Shown: positions 8,110-15,750 of the stretch, in pieces | Numbering within the stretch: the stretch's first letter is position 1 | Layout: each line of letters starts with the position of its first letter | NCBI GenBank assembly: GCA_024398995.1 | Contig: JAKSIE010000002.1 | Coordinates: 45,411 to 109,410, forward strand | Reading direction: 5' to 3' | Source of the DNA: Fibrobacter sp. | Lineage (GTDB): Bacteria; Fibrobacterota; Fibrobacteria; Fibrobacterales; Fibrobacteraceae | Length of the DNA stretch: 64,000 nt | The notes under the pieces: generated by a model | Databases searched by the model: none | What the model saw: the letters and a program-made list of their open reading frames with translations, nothing else | Told to the model about the DNA's origin: nothing | Position numbers and translations under genes: made by a program

Positions 8110-9466
8110 TCATGACAATAATACCCACAGCGCCGGTTTTAACAACCATCGTAACTCCGGCTACTTCAATGCCCCGCGTAACCCTGGTTTCAATAATCAG
8201 CGTAACCCTGGCACCTTCAACGCCCCGCGTAACCCGGCTCCTGTGGTACGCCCTGATGCCTTCCCGCTCTATAACCGCCCCCGTTGTTGCGCAGATCGTA
8301 CCAACAACATTTCCAACATCCCGGCGGAAAACAGTATCGTGTACTCCGCTCGCTATGGTCAGCTTATCTTGGGCAAGGAAATCGGTCGTGGTGGCGAAGG
8401 CTTTGTGTATCGTGTCGCAGGCAAGCGCGTGGCTAAGATCTACCGCTCTGATACCAATACCGTGTTCAAGTACGAAAAGCTCAAGTTGCTCACTAGCCGT
8501 AAGTTCAATTGCAATGGAATCTGCTTCCCCGAAGATATCCTCTACAACGAAGTGCACGAACCTGTGGGTTACCTCATGGAAGAGGCTGAAGGTGTTCCTT
8601 TGTCTTCTTTTGCCCTTCGTCCTATTTTTGCCCGTAACTTTCCGAGGTGGAAGAAACGTGATCTGGTTGAGTTGTGCATCACCATCCTCAAGATGATCAA
8701 CTACTTGCACAACCGCAACATTATCATGGGCGACATTAATCTGAGCAATATTCTCGTGAAGGATAGCAAGACTGTCTACTTCATCGATGTTGACAGTTTC
8801 CAGATTCAGGATCTCCCTTGCCCTGTGGGTACTCTCAACTTTACCCCTCCCGAACTTTATAAGTTCAATAGTTTCCATGATGTCATGCGCAACTTTGGTA
8901 ATGAGAACTACTCTATTGCGGTTTTGCTCTTTACCCTCATGCTTCCTGGCCAGTTCCCGTATCATCAGAAGGGTGGTGTTTCCGACAAGGAAAACATCAT
9001 GAATTATGCCTTCCCCTATCCCTTGGGTTCCATTAGGAACAGCAATCTCCCCGACGGCCCTTGGCGTTTTATGTGGTCTCATCTGCCCGCAGACCTGAAG
9101 AAGGCTTTTTTTCATACCTTTGCCTATGGCGGCGAATTCACCAAGATCAGCAAGCGCCTGAGCGCCATGGAATGGAAGCTCCTGATGCAGAAGTTCCTTT
9201 ACCTGCTTGACTCTGGCAAGTTTGGCGAACAGGACGAAATGTCTGAGGAGATTTATCCCACCCGTTTCAAGAAGCAGCCTGATTCCGTTATCGTAAACTG
9301 CACCTGTTGCGGTAACGAAACGGACCAGAAGTACGTGGACGAGAATGGCGTGTGTCTGGATTGTCGCCGCAAGCAGAGCATTGTTAGTGGCGAACCGATG
9401 CGCCGTGTCAAGCGTGTTGTTTCTGGCCCGCGTCCCCACTCTCGCGTGAACAACATCATCTACTAA
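8102..9466 (+). CDS. TerY-P-type Ser/Thr protein kinase with C-terminal zinc ribbon
   Basis: Protein-kinase-fold protein of 454 residues. The glycine loop GRGGEG is at 95-100, the VAIK-like lysine at about K112 and the catalytic loop IMGDINLSN with D211 and N216. The usual HRD is therefore reduced to MGD, and the DFG position reads DVD (229-231). These substitutions occur in atypical kinases and keep the catalytic and metal-binding acids. The first 80 residues are Asn/Arg/Pro-rich with repeated NAPRNP-like units and are probably disordered. A four-cysteine knuckle (CTCC near 400, CLDC near 418) forms a C-terminal zinc ribbon, as described for kinases of the TerY-P triad. The VWA and PP2C genes follow directly. 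There is no membrane segment, so it should be cytoplasmic. Confidence 0.85.
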   Translation: MFDHDNNTHSAGFNNHRNSGYFNAPRNPGFNNQRNPGTFNAPRNPAPVVRPDAFPLYNRPRCCADRTNNISNIPAENSIVYSARYGQLILGKEIGRGGEGFVYRVAGKRVAKIYRSDTNTVFKYEKLKLLTSRKFNCNGICFPEDILYNEVHEPVGYLMEEAEGVPLSSFALRPIFARNFPRWKKRDLVELCITILKMINYLHNRNIIMGDINLSNILVKDSKTVYFIDVDSFQIQDLPCPVGTLNFTPPELYKFNSFHDVMRNFGNENYSIAVLLFTLMLPGQFPYHQKGGVSDKENIMNYAFPYPLGSIRNSNLPDGPWRFMWSHLPADLKKAFFHTFAYGGEFTKISKRLSAMEWKLLMQKFLYLLDSGKFGEQDEMSEEIYPTRFKKQPDSVIVNCTCCGNETDQKYVDENGVCLDCRRKQSIVSGEPMRRVKRVVSGPRPHSRVNNIIY

Positions 9467-9521
9467 TCCGTAATAAATCAATCATCACTTGGCGAAAGCC
9501 AAATAAACAAGGATAATAACA

Positions 9522-10205
9522 ATGCAGAATAGCATTTTTGATATCGAAGATCTGGAAAGTAATCCCTCCGCTCGCATCCCCGTGGCTATCGTTTCTGATA
9601 CCAGTGGTTCCATGTTGGGCGCCCCCATCGACGAACTCAATGCCGGTATCAACCTCTTCTACGACACCATCAAGAAGGATGACTACGCATACAGTGCCGC
9701 CGAGATCGCCGCGGTGACCTTTGGTGGTGAGGCTCGTTGCCACTCCTACTTCAAGCCGGTTTACAACCAGCCCTATGCGCCTCATTTCAAGGCTGATGGC
9801 AACACCCCCATGGGCGAAGGTGTGAATCTGGCCCTGGACATGTTGGAACGTCGTAAGGAGGAGTACAAGCGTTGCGGTGTTTCCTATTACCAGCCCTGGC
9901 TGGTTCTGATGACTGATGGTCAGCCTAACGGCAGTGCTGCTGAATTGCAGCGCGCCAAGGATCGCGTTGCGCAGTTGGTTAACAACCGTAAGCTCACCGT
10001 GATTCCCATTGGCATCGGTCCTAATGCTGATATGAATGTCTTGTCGGAATTTTCTCCCCGTCTTAAGCCTCTTCGCCTTAAGGGCCTGCGCTTTAAGGAT
10101 TTCTTCTCCTGGTTCAGCCAGAGCGTTTCTAGCGTTGCCCAGTCCCAGCCGGGCGATATGGTTTCTCTCGACCTGGATTCCATCAAGGGCTGGGCTGAGC
10201 TGTAG
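9522..10205 (+). CDS. terY: TerY-like VWA-domain protein
   Basis: Stand-alone von Willebrand factor A domain of 227 residues. The metal-ion-dependent adhesion site is complete: D26-S28-S30 in DTSGSM, a threonine in the GNTPMGEG loop near residue 92, and an aspartate in LMTDGQPNG near 132. Other TerY-like traits are short length, no signal peptide and a hydrophobic core with IPIGIG before the last helix. TerY proteins are thought to scaffold the kinase and phosphatase of the TerY-P triad and to bind metal, but their exact role is not settled. The ribosome site is AAGGAT, and the PP2C start codon follows the stop by a single base. Family membership is clear; the symbol is used in the TerY-P sense and there is no terBCDE cluster nearby. 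Confidence 0.85.
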   Translation: MQNSIFDIEDLESNPSARIPVAIVSDTSGSMLGAPIDELNAGINLFYDTIKKDDYAYSAAEIAAVTFGGEARCHSYFKPVYNQPYAPHFKADGNTPMGEGVNLALDMLERRKEEYKRCGVSYYQPWLVLMTDGQPNGSAAELQRAKDRVAQLVNNRKLTVIPIGIGPNADMNVLSEFSPRLKPLRLKGLRFKDFFSWFSQSVSSVAQSQPGDMVSLDLDSIKGWAEL

Positions 10206-10206
10206 T

Positions 10207-11187
10207 ATGTGGAACGTCTCTCACAGTGCAGTTCAGGGACGTGGCCATATTGCCCGTAGCATCCCCTGTCAGGACAAGACCTTCGCCATTCAGCAGGATG
10301 GCTGTACGGTTTGCGCCCTGGCGGATGGTGCGGGCTCCGCCCCGTTTTCCCATTTTGGCGCCGAAGCAGCGACTCAGGGCATTTGCTACTACATGGCGGA
10401 ACACTTCGATGATATCGTCTCTAATGCCAATGGCGTCTATGTCAAGGCTGAGATTCTCGACGAAATCGTCGCCATCCTGGAAGACCTTAGCGTGGATATG
10501 GGTGTAAAGCTCAAGGACCTGGCTTCTACCTTGCTTTTCGTTGCTACCAAGGGTGACAAGTTCGTTGTTTGCCACCTGGGAGATGGTGTCATTGGCTACG
10601 TCAAGGCAGGCAAGGTGATGGTGGCTAGCCACCCCGAAAATGGTGAATTTGCCAACACCACCTCCTTTACCACCTCTAGCCGGGCGCTTGCCTCCATGCG
10701 GCTGATCAAGGGCAGCCTGGGCGATATCTCCGGATTCGTCATGATGTCTGACGGCACCGAAAGTAGCTTGTACAACCTGCGAACCCGTTCGCTCTCCCAC
10801 GCCGTTCTTTCCATGATCAAGGCGACTCAGCGTGTTGGCGGCGAAACGGATGACTGGCTGACGGGATCTTTGGAAACGGTTTTTCGCAGCAGAACAACGG
10901 ACGATTGCAGCCTTGCCCTTATGGCGCGAACCTTTGACGCCGAGGAGTATCTCCGCCTTAGCGACGAAGGCAAGGCCGCCTTTTGGGAAATGGCTAACAC
11001 CCGCAAAAGTGCAAAGATCATTGCCGCTCGCGACCAGTTGTTAAAACGCATGCAAATCTGGAACACCCCGAACGCCATTCGTAAGCAGCTCCACTGGCAC
11101 GAAAAGTCCTTCTGGAATCGCTTCGAACATTTGCGTGATGCGGGCCTCATTCAGGTTAGGGAGGGCAACCAGGCGAAGGCTGCATAA
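10207..11187 (+). CDS. PP2C-type protein phosphatase with C-terminal winged-helix-like tail
   Basis: Serine/threonine phosphatase of the TerY-P triad. I chose the ATG at 10207 because it follows the VWA stop by one base; the same frame is open further upstream inside the VWA gene but that stretch is not PP2C-like. Motifs in order are CQDK (21-24), LADGAG (D40), STLL, LGDG (D126), MSDG (D182) and TTDDCSL (D230/D231), giving the full set of metal-binding acids. The last 75 residues are unusual: the stretch with TPNAIRKQL, a WHEKSFWNR helix and LRDAGLIQV resembles a winged helix-turn-helix. This predicts a phosphatase that binds DNA or another partner. It is presumed to oppose the kinase at 8102-9466. 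It is the last gene before a strong terminator. Confidence 0.85.
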   Translation: MWNVSHSAVQGRGHIARSIPCQDKTFAIQQDGCTVCALADGAGSAPFSHFGAEAATQGICYYMAEHFDDIVSNANGVYVKAEILDEIVAILEDLSVDMGVKLKDLASTLLFVATKGDKFVVCHLGDGVIGYVKAGKVMVASHPENGEFANTTSFTTSSRALASMRLIKGSLGDISGFVMMSDGTESSLYNLRTRSLSHAVLSMIKATQRVGGETDDWLTGSLETVFRSRTTDDCSLALMARTFDAEEYLRLSDEGKAAFWEMANTRKSAKIIAARDQLLKRMQIWNTPNAIRKQLHWHEKSFWNRFEHLRDAGLIQVREGNQAKAA

Positions 11188-11201
11188 ACCATAAACACTA
11201 A

Positions 11202-11228
11202 GCCGGCCATTCGGCCGGCCTTTCTTCA
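11202..11228 (+). terminator. Rho-independent terminator of the TerY-P-type operon
   Basis: GCCGGCC (11202-11208) pairs with GGCCGGC (11213-11219) around an ATTC loop, followed by CTTTCTT. It lies 14 bases after the phosphatase stop and separates the sigma-54 unit from the paralogue module. Confidence 0.8.
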
Positions 11229-11396
11229 TTCAAGGATTCCTATGATTGTTCTTTTTCTTGCTCAGATATCTCTAAAGCGAATTTGCATGGTGATATTTAC
11301 TGCTTTGTATTTGGAGTATTTAAAGAATAGTTTAAAAATTACATAAGTAATTTGACAAATTTTTTGAAATTTCAGATGTCATATCGGAGGCTTTTT

Positions 11397-12716
11397 ATGT
11401 CCGCAAATTCAGTGTCTGGCATGCTTAAAATCAACAAGACCATCGTGTGTGCGCCCATCCATTTTAGTGACCGTTCCAAGGATGTCCCGTTTTGCCTTGA
11501 GTTTGAACCGTTCAACACGAATGTTTTGTGGTGGCACAGCCAAAGTTCCGAGGAAGACCGCGAACTGATGCGGGACTTTCTCAATGGCAATGAAATCGTA
11601 CGGGAAAAGTGTTCCGTGACGTTCATTGTGGCCGATGATGTGTGCAGGGATTCCGAAGAGGACTTGCTGGATTTTCTGGTCTTTACAAACAAGCAGTTCC
11701 GCGTGGCGCAAACTGTAAATTCCTCTAAAATCCAGGCGAAGATCATTTGGAAGTCCATGAAGGTTGCCCGGCGCTTTACCGGTTGCAGCAAACTGCATGG
11801 CAAGTACCGTATGATCTGTCTCGAATTTTCAGTGAAGCTTCGCTACGGTGCTCCTGGTGGAATACCCTCTTGTGGGTCTGGGCAGGGTCAGTTCTATTGG
11901 CTGGACCAGGCACCGACTTCTCTCGGTTACTACGATCGCTTGCGCGTTATCAAGATGATTGTCTCTAAGGATGGAGTCTATTGCGGCTCGGGTAAGTTCC
12001 TCGCGCCTGTTCCCAAGACCAATTCGGCCCGCTTCGAAATATTCAAGGCCGAAATGAAGCTGGAAAAGGACTTGGTGAACTTCGCCTCTCTTTTGAAGCT
12101 GGGTTCCGACTTTGCCGCAGATGCGGGTGACCGTTTGGCATTGTCCAGTGGCCTGGCAAATTTCAAGTTCAAGTACCGTGGCCCAATGACCTATATCTTT
12201 ATGTTGTTCGGGCAGGACTCTGCTCCAATCGGGCGTGGTGCCGCTTCAATCGGGCGTGGCCCTAATCTTTCCACGACGGAGGTCAATGTTTGCCTGCCAC
12301 AGCTTACCGAAGGCCCCCACTCTATCGTACACGGAATGCGCGAGGTTGCGAATTATTGCACCCGGAGTATTGACCAGTGGATTGCCAGCGGCGTTATGAA
12401 GCATATGTCTATTGAAAGCGGTGGTACGCGGGTTGCCGTGAGAACGGCTGTACAGTACGGCGTAATGGCTGGAAAAACATTCGACGAGGTAGTGGAATTC
12501 CTGCGTAACTTGTGCGCTTTCCTTAACGCCTATGCAAATTTTCTGGAGTCGATCATGGGGGCGGTCCGTAACCATTCCCGTAGCGATAGCACCATTGTTC
12601 GAAACTTGTGCGGCCTGATTGCCCAGGCAATGCAGGTCTCGCCGGCGGACTACCTGGATTACGAGGTGGAACCTATCCGGAAACTCGCTTACTGGTATGT
12701 GATGGGTGCGGTTTAA
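11397..12716 (+). CDS. Unknown protein, first copy of a divergent paralogue pair
   Basis: A 439-residue soluble-looking protein I do not recognise. The ATG at 11397 is chosen because CGGAGG lies 7 bases upstream; an upstream in-frame start at 11352 has no ribosome site. It is a diverged paralogue of 13088-14416. Shared landmarks include INKTIVCA/ARTIVCG near the N-terminus, SEEDRELMRDFLNG/SAEDRRLVYRFLNG, RRFTGCSKLHGKYR/RKFTGRNKIWGSYR, and SPADYLD/SPADFLD near the C-terminus. An SIGRG unit is repeated near residue 280. There is no signal peptide, membrane segment or known catalytic motif. A TTGACA sequence at 11352-11357 may be part of its own promoter, since a terminator isolates it from the upstream operon. 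It probably acts with the coiled-coil protein and its paralogue. The function is unknown. Confidence 0.75.
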   Translation: MSANSVSGMLKINKTIVCAPIHFSDRSKDVPFCLEFEPFNTNVLWWHSQSSEEDRELMRDFLNGNEIVREKCSVTFIVADDVCRDSEEDLLDFLVFTNKQFRVAQTVNSSKIQAKIIWKSMKVARRFTGCSKLHGKYRMICLEFSVKLRYGAPGGIPSCGSGQGQFYWLDQAPTSLGYYDRLRVIKMIVSKDGVYCGSGKFLAPVPKTNSARFEIFKAEMKLEKDLVNFASLLKLGSDFAADAGDRLALSSGLANFKFKYRGPMTYIFMLFGQDSAPIGRGAASIGRGPNLSTTEVNVCLPQLTEGPHSIVHGMREVANYCTRSIDQWIASGVMKHMSIESGGTRVAVRTAVQYGVMAGKTFDEVVEFLRNLCAFLNAYANFLESIMGAVRNHSRSDSTIVRNLCGLIAQAMQVSPADYLDYEVEPIRKLAYWYVMGAV

Positions 12717-12732
12717 TTTTTATGAGCATTTT

Positions 12733-12763
12733 TTGACAATTTCGCCTGTAAGTCCGATATATA
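12733..12763 (+). promoter_or_regulatory. Possible sigma-70 promoter before the coiled-coil gene
   Basis: TTGACA at 12733-12738 is followed by GATATA at 12756-12761 (17-bp spacer) or TATATA at 12758-12763 (19-bp spacer). It sits in the 63-base gap between the first paralogue and the coiled-coil gene, with a GGAGG ribosome site just after it. A second TTGACAA lies upstream of 11397, but without a convincing -10. Confidence 0.4.
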
Positions 12764-12779
12764 GTTTGGAGGTCTATCA

Positions 12780-13085
12780 ATGACGAATGAAAATATGAAA
12801 AACAATCTGGAATTGGAAAAATGGGAACGTGAAGTGGAAATGGCAATCAAGAAAGTTGCCGAGGCAAAGTCCCGCCTTTCCTCTGCGCTTTGTAATCGGG
12901 ACAAGATGCAATTGCGGTGCGAAGCGTTAAAGTGCAATCTTGAAAAAACGCAGAACGAATTGAAAGCCGCCGAAAGCGAGTATCAGGAGTTTGCAAAGTT
13001 TGTCGAGGAGTTTAATCTTCGTGTTGGTGCCCTTGAAAATCGCCTGGCGGAACTCAAGGCTCGTACCGAGAATGTAGGTGGTTAG
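12780..13085 (+). CDS. Small coiled-coil protein between two paralogues
   Basis: A 101-residue, highly charged protein that is helical almost throughout, with heptad-like spacing from about residue 8 to 95 (for example LELEKWEREVEMAIKKV and later LENRLAELKART). It has two or three cysteines and no signal peptide or membrane segment. The ATG follows TTGGAGG by a few bases. Its stop is 2 bases from the start of the second paralogue, so the two are surely co-translated. The likely role is oligomerisation or bridging the two paralogues. Coiled coils cannot be assigned to a family by eye, so no function is offered. Confidence 0.75.
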   Translation: MTNENMKNNLELEKWEREVEMAIKKVAEAKSRLSSALCNRDKMQLRCEALKCNLEKTQNELKAAESEYQEFAKFVEEFNLRVGALENRLAELKARTENVGG

Positions 13086-13087
13086 TT

Positions 13088-14416
13088 ATGCCGGTCACCA
13101 AGCACGGTATCTTCTCGGTTGCCCGCACCATTGTGTGCGGCGCCAATTATTTTGTTAATGTATCAGACTTCCGGAATACGGGTGGGCCGTCTATTTTCAA
13201 TGGCGTCGCGCCCTTTTCTACGAACTGGCACACTATTGTAAATGAATATTCTGCTGAAGATCGCCGTCTGGTGTACCGTTTTTTGAATGGGGAAACGATA
13301 CAGATTGAAAACAACTGGGTGGAACTTGTGGTTCCTGGGTCTAGCTGGACTGACGATCAGTTGTTGAATTGCCTGGTTTACAGGAACTCCAACTTCGGGC
13401 TGCTCCAGTCGCTAATGAGTCAAGAAGTGCGGGCTAACATTGTGCCGGGTTCTTTCAAGTTGGTTCGTAAGTTTACTGGTCGCAACAAGATATGGGGCAG
13501 TTACCGTAAGTTCGAGATTGCCTTTAGTACCTGCTTGCGTCTTATGAATGCCGTATCGGACTTTACTCGCGAGGAACTTGAAAATCATTTCTGGCCCGTA
13601 AAGGATAATTCGCCCCGTCATCAGCTTGATGAATGGCGCATTGCCAAGGCACTTGCCAGTGATGTGGATGGGTTGTACTACAGCAAAACCCGTCTTTTCC
13701 TGGCCAAGGCGCCCACGACTGACGAGGAATACGACCGCATTGTCATCAGCGAGCTGAAAGCTTACGATGGTTGCTATCTTCGTAACTTGTTCAAGTTTTG
13801 TTCCGACTTTGGCCCTACAAAGGAATGCCGCAGTACTCTTGCAGAAGGCTCCCGAAAATTCAAGCTAGTGGCCGATTATCAGGAAGGCCGGATTACCGAT
13901 TTCTTTGGAGACCTTTCAAAGTCGGGCTGGAGCTCCGTAGGCGTCAGGATTCCCCGTACCGATGAACGCCCCTGGTGTTTTGTGAACAATGTACGTAAGG
14001 GTACGGCGGCCTGCCGCGAGGAGATGAGCCTTTGGCAGCAAAAGGGCGAGGCGGAATCGGTCCGGATCAAGTTCGGCTGTTTCGAGATTGATGTCAAAGC
14101 CAATGAACGCACCCCCAATCGATACGCCAGGTACCTGGTGTATGACAACCACATGAAAATGTCCTATGCAACGCAGTGCCTTACTTCGAAGGAGTCGCTC
14201 CCGATTCTAACGGAACATCTGGAGACCCTGTGCAACATGCTGGAGCATTTGGCGAATTTCGTGGAGCAGCTTTTGGCTGGAACCCGCAATATCCAGGTTA
14301 TGAACGAGAACCTCGGCAAAAGAATCGTGGAGGGCGTAAGGCTTTCGCCGGCAGATTTCCTGGATCACGAAATGCCCCCGGTCAAGATCCTTGCCCAGCA
14401 TAGTCTCGTCGGATAA
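13088..14416 (+). CDS. Unknown protein, second copy of a divergent paralogue pair
   Basis: A 442-residue homologue of the protein at 11397-12716, by my reading well below half identical overall but with clear blocks in the same order (TIVCG, EDRRLVYRFLNG, VRKFTGRNKIWGSYRKFEI, YDRIVISELK, SPADFLDHE). The middle differs most and includes two WxPVK/RTDERPW-like segments absent from the other copy. It starts 2 bases after the coiled-coil gene and ends 11 bases before the convergent sigma-like gene, leaving no room for a separate terminator. There are no membrane segments. The pair could form a heterodimer held by the coiled-coil protein. No known family is recognised; an uncharacterised defence or surface-independent complex is a guess only. 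Confidence 0.75.
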   Translation: MPVTKHGIFSVARTIVCGANYFVNVSDFRNTGGPSIFNGVAPFSTNWHTIVNEYSAEDRRLVYRFLNGETIQIENNWVELVVPGSSWTDDQLLNCLVYRNSNFGLLQSLMSQEVRANIVPGSFKLVRKFTGRNKIWGSYRKFEIAFSTCLRLMNAVSDFTREELENHFWPVKDNSPRHQLDEWRIAKALASDVDGLYYSKTRLFLAKAPTTDEEYDRIVISELKAYDGCYLRNLFKFCSDFGPTKECRSTLAEGSRKFKLVADYQEGRITDFFGDLSKSGWSSVGVRIPRTDERPWCFVNNVRKGTAACREEMSLWQQKGEAESVRIKFGCFEIDVKANERTPNRYARYLVYDNHMKMSYATQCLTSKESLPILTEHLETLCNMLEHLANFVEQLLAGTRNIQVMNENLGKRIVEGVRLSPADFLDHEMPPVKILAQHSLVG

Positions 14417-14427
14417 AAAAAACGCCG

Positions 14428-15219
14428 TTATTCGGCGTAGTGGCGCATCACTTCGTTGAAGTTTTCGCGGTCTTCTTCGTCCAGGTGGACCATGCACTTG
14501 CTTGCCCAGTAGTAGGCGTCGGTGCGGGGATCCTTCTTGGCCTTGGGCGCAGTGTACTTTCCGTGGTTGCGAATGTCTGCGGCCTGCATGTATTCTCCAA
14601 CCTTTCGCATGGTGTTCTTGTCGCCGTCCGGTTCGTTGCAGACTTCCAGATAGCCCTTGATGAAGGTGCTGGTCTTTTCGTCATTGGCGTTCTTGCTCAC
14701 CAGATTTGCCACCAGTTCTTCCAATTCCTGCTGCTTGCGGTCGCTGAGTTCCGGGTTGTACATCAGATCGCGGTAGGCCTGCTGTTCCACGATGTCCTCG
14801 TCATCCATGTCGATTCCCTTCTGGGCGGACTTGTTCTTCAGTTCGCTGAAGGTGACGAACTTATTTTTGTATTCCTTTTCGGAATCCAGTTCGTCCAAGG
14901 CGCGAAAGTCGATAATGGTGCGCAGGTAGGCAAGGAACGGCAGCTTTGCGGTCTTGGAACGTGCGTGGAAGTCGTAGTCCATTACGGCCTTGTAATAGTT
15001 GAGGTAGATTTCGCCGGAGTGGCTGACGAAATTGACGAAATTGCGGCTCCAGTTGTAGCCCAGTTTGCGGGGTGCGCTGCCGATAGCGCTGAACTTGTGC
15101 TGAGTCATGATTGGCTCAATGTAAATCATGAACAGTTTTCTTGCTGCGCCCTTGACTCCTTTTTGGGCGAGGTAGATGTAGGCGGCTTCGTGGGCGGCGG
15201 TCATGTTTTCGAACTTCAT
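14428..15219 (-). CDS. Sigma-70 region-2-like protein, minus strand
   Basis: A 263-residue helical protein. I place the start at the ATG at 15219 because a GAGAGAG ribosome site precedes it. The frame is open to an ATG at 15402, but that extension lies in hairpin-rich DNA and is Lys/Gly/Arg-rich, so I reject it. Residues 55-100 read like sigma region 2, with KLPFLAYLRTIIDFRALDELD resembling the F-x2-YL-x3-IR-x2-I pattern. The C-terminal half is acidic and helical and has no clear region 4. It resembles the protein at 6808-7482 in its N-terminal ARKLF/ARKAF segment and region-2-like part. It is convergent with the paralogue module. Whether it is an active sigma factor or only a relative is uncertain. 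Confidence 0.6.
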   Translation of the reverse strand: MKFENMTAAHEAAYIYLAQKGVKGAARKLFMIYIEPIMTQHKFSAIGSAPRKLGYNWSRNFVNFVSHSGEIYLNYYKAVMDYDFHARSKTAKLPFLAYLRTIIDFRALDELDSEKEYKNKFVTFSELKNKSAQKGIDMDDEDIVEQQAYRDLMYNPELSDRKQQELEELVANLVSKNANDEKTSTFIKGYLEVCNEPDGDKNTMRKVGEYMQAADIRNHGKYTAPKAKKDPRTDAYYWASKCMVHLDEEDRENFNEVMRHYAE

Positions 15220-15280
15220 ATATCCGTATCTCTCTCTTAGAATGATTGTGTATGTGTGGCAATCGGGATCTGCCGTTTGC

Positions 15281-15643
15281 GAGCAGGACGCACTCAAAAA
15301 CCTGGTTGCCCGTCGTCGGGTTTCCCAGTCTATTTGTCGAGTCCTGCTATCCTTAAGGGTTTTAAGCCCGCCAGAGCCGCCTTTGTCAGATTTTTTCGGC
15401 ATGTCAGCCGCTTTAAGGGGGGGCTCTGGGTGGTTTTAGGGACACGACGCCCCGTCGTCTTGTCAGTGCGTCGACAAGACTACGAAACACGCGCTTTTCT
15501 ACGCGTTAACCTCCAACATGCTTGCGCATGCTTTGCAACAGCCAGCGGGCTCTAGGGCCTTACTGCCGGGACTCCGTATAATCCCGGGGATTTAGTGGAA
15601 TGTGCAGGGCGACATTACCCTACACTACAATTATAGTAAATCC
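15281..15643. ncRNA. Candidate structured RNA or long structured leader (nine consecutive hairpins)
   Basis: Nearly the whole stretch folds. Pairings seen are: 15282-15289 with 15341-15348 (8 bp, enclosing CTGG/CCAG and CCCG/CGGG helices); 15352-15356 with 15362-15366; 15371-15378 with 15422-15429 (8 bp); 15444-15449 with 15453-15458; 15457-15464 with 15473-15480 (8 bp); 15489-15493 with 15502-15506; 15517-15521 with 15526-15530; 15566-15571 with 15582-15587; and 15588-15594 with 15637-15643, enclosing GGG/CCC. It lies upstream of the minus-strand sigma-like gene, so a 5' leader is plausible, but the strand cannot be fixed. A TATAAT on the minus strand overlaps the right end. It does not match tmRNA, RNase P or SRP RNA signatures. 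Confidence 0.5.
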
Positions 15644-15734
15644 TACAAGCACTGGCAGGACAAAAATTGACACAAAAAATTTTCGTGTGAATTTTCTGTG
15701 GACAGACGGCTAGTTACCTTTTACTATAAAAGTG

Positions 15735-15750
15735 ACGATATATATATCGT
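15735..15750. repeat. Perfect 16-bp AT-rich palindrome
   Basis: ACGATATATATATCGT is a perfect palindrome flanked by AAAGTG (15729-15734) and CACTTT (15761-15766), giving a nested stem, with A and T runs after it. It may be an operator or part of a plus-strand terminator for the hairpin-rich region. Apart from this, 15644-15791 is AT-rich and shows no gene. Confidence 0.5.

Noticed and set aside
8066..9481. Minus-strand frame of 471 codons opposite the kinase gene
   Set aside because: The plus strand carries kinase motifs, a zinc knuckle and gene overlaps, while the minus frame has none.
10036..10206. Longer PP2C frame starting inside the VWA gene
   Set aside because: This part is out-of-frame VWA sequence without PP2C character. 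The ATG at 10207 gives the normal PP2C start with CQDK at 21-24.
14440..15240. Plus-strand open frame of 266 codons opposite the sigma-like gene
   Set aside because: It mirrors the minus-strand gene, is Val/Phe/Gly-rich without a domain, and has no ribosome site.
15220..15402. N-terminal extension of the minus-strand sigma-like protein from an ATG at 15402
   Set aside because: It runs through the hairpin cluster, has a Lys/Gly/Arg-rich composition unlike the rest, and a good ribosome site sits before the ATG at 15219.
15281..15643. The hairpin-rich stretch as tmRNA or RNase P RNA
   Set aside because: No tag reading frame, no tRNA-like ends with a GTTCGAAT loop, and none of the conserved RNase P blocks such as GAGGAAAGTCC on either strand.
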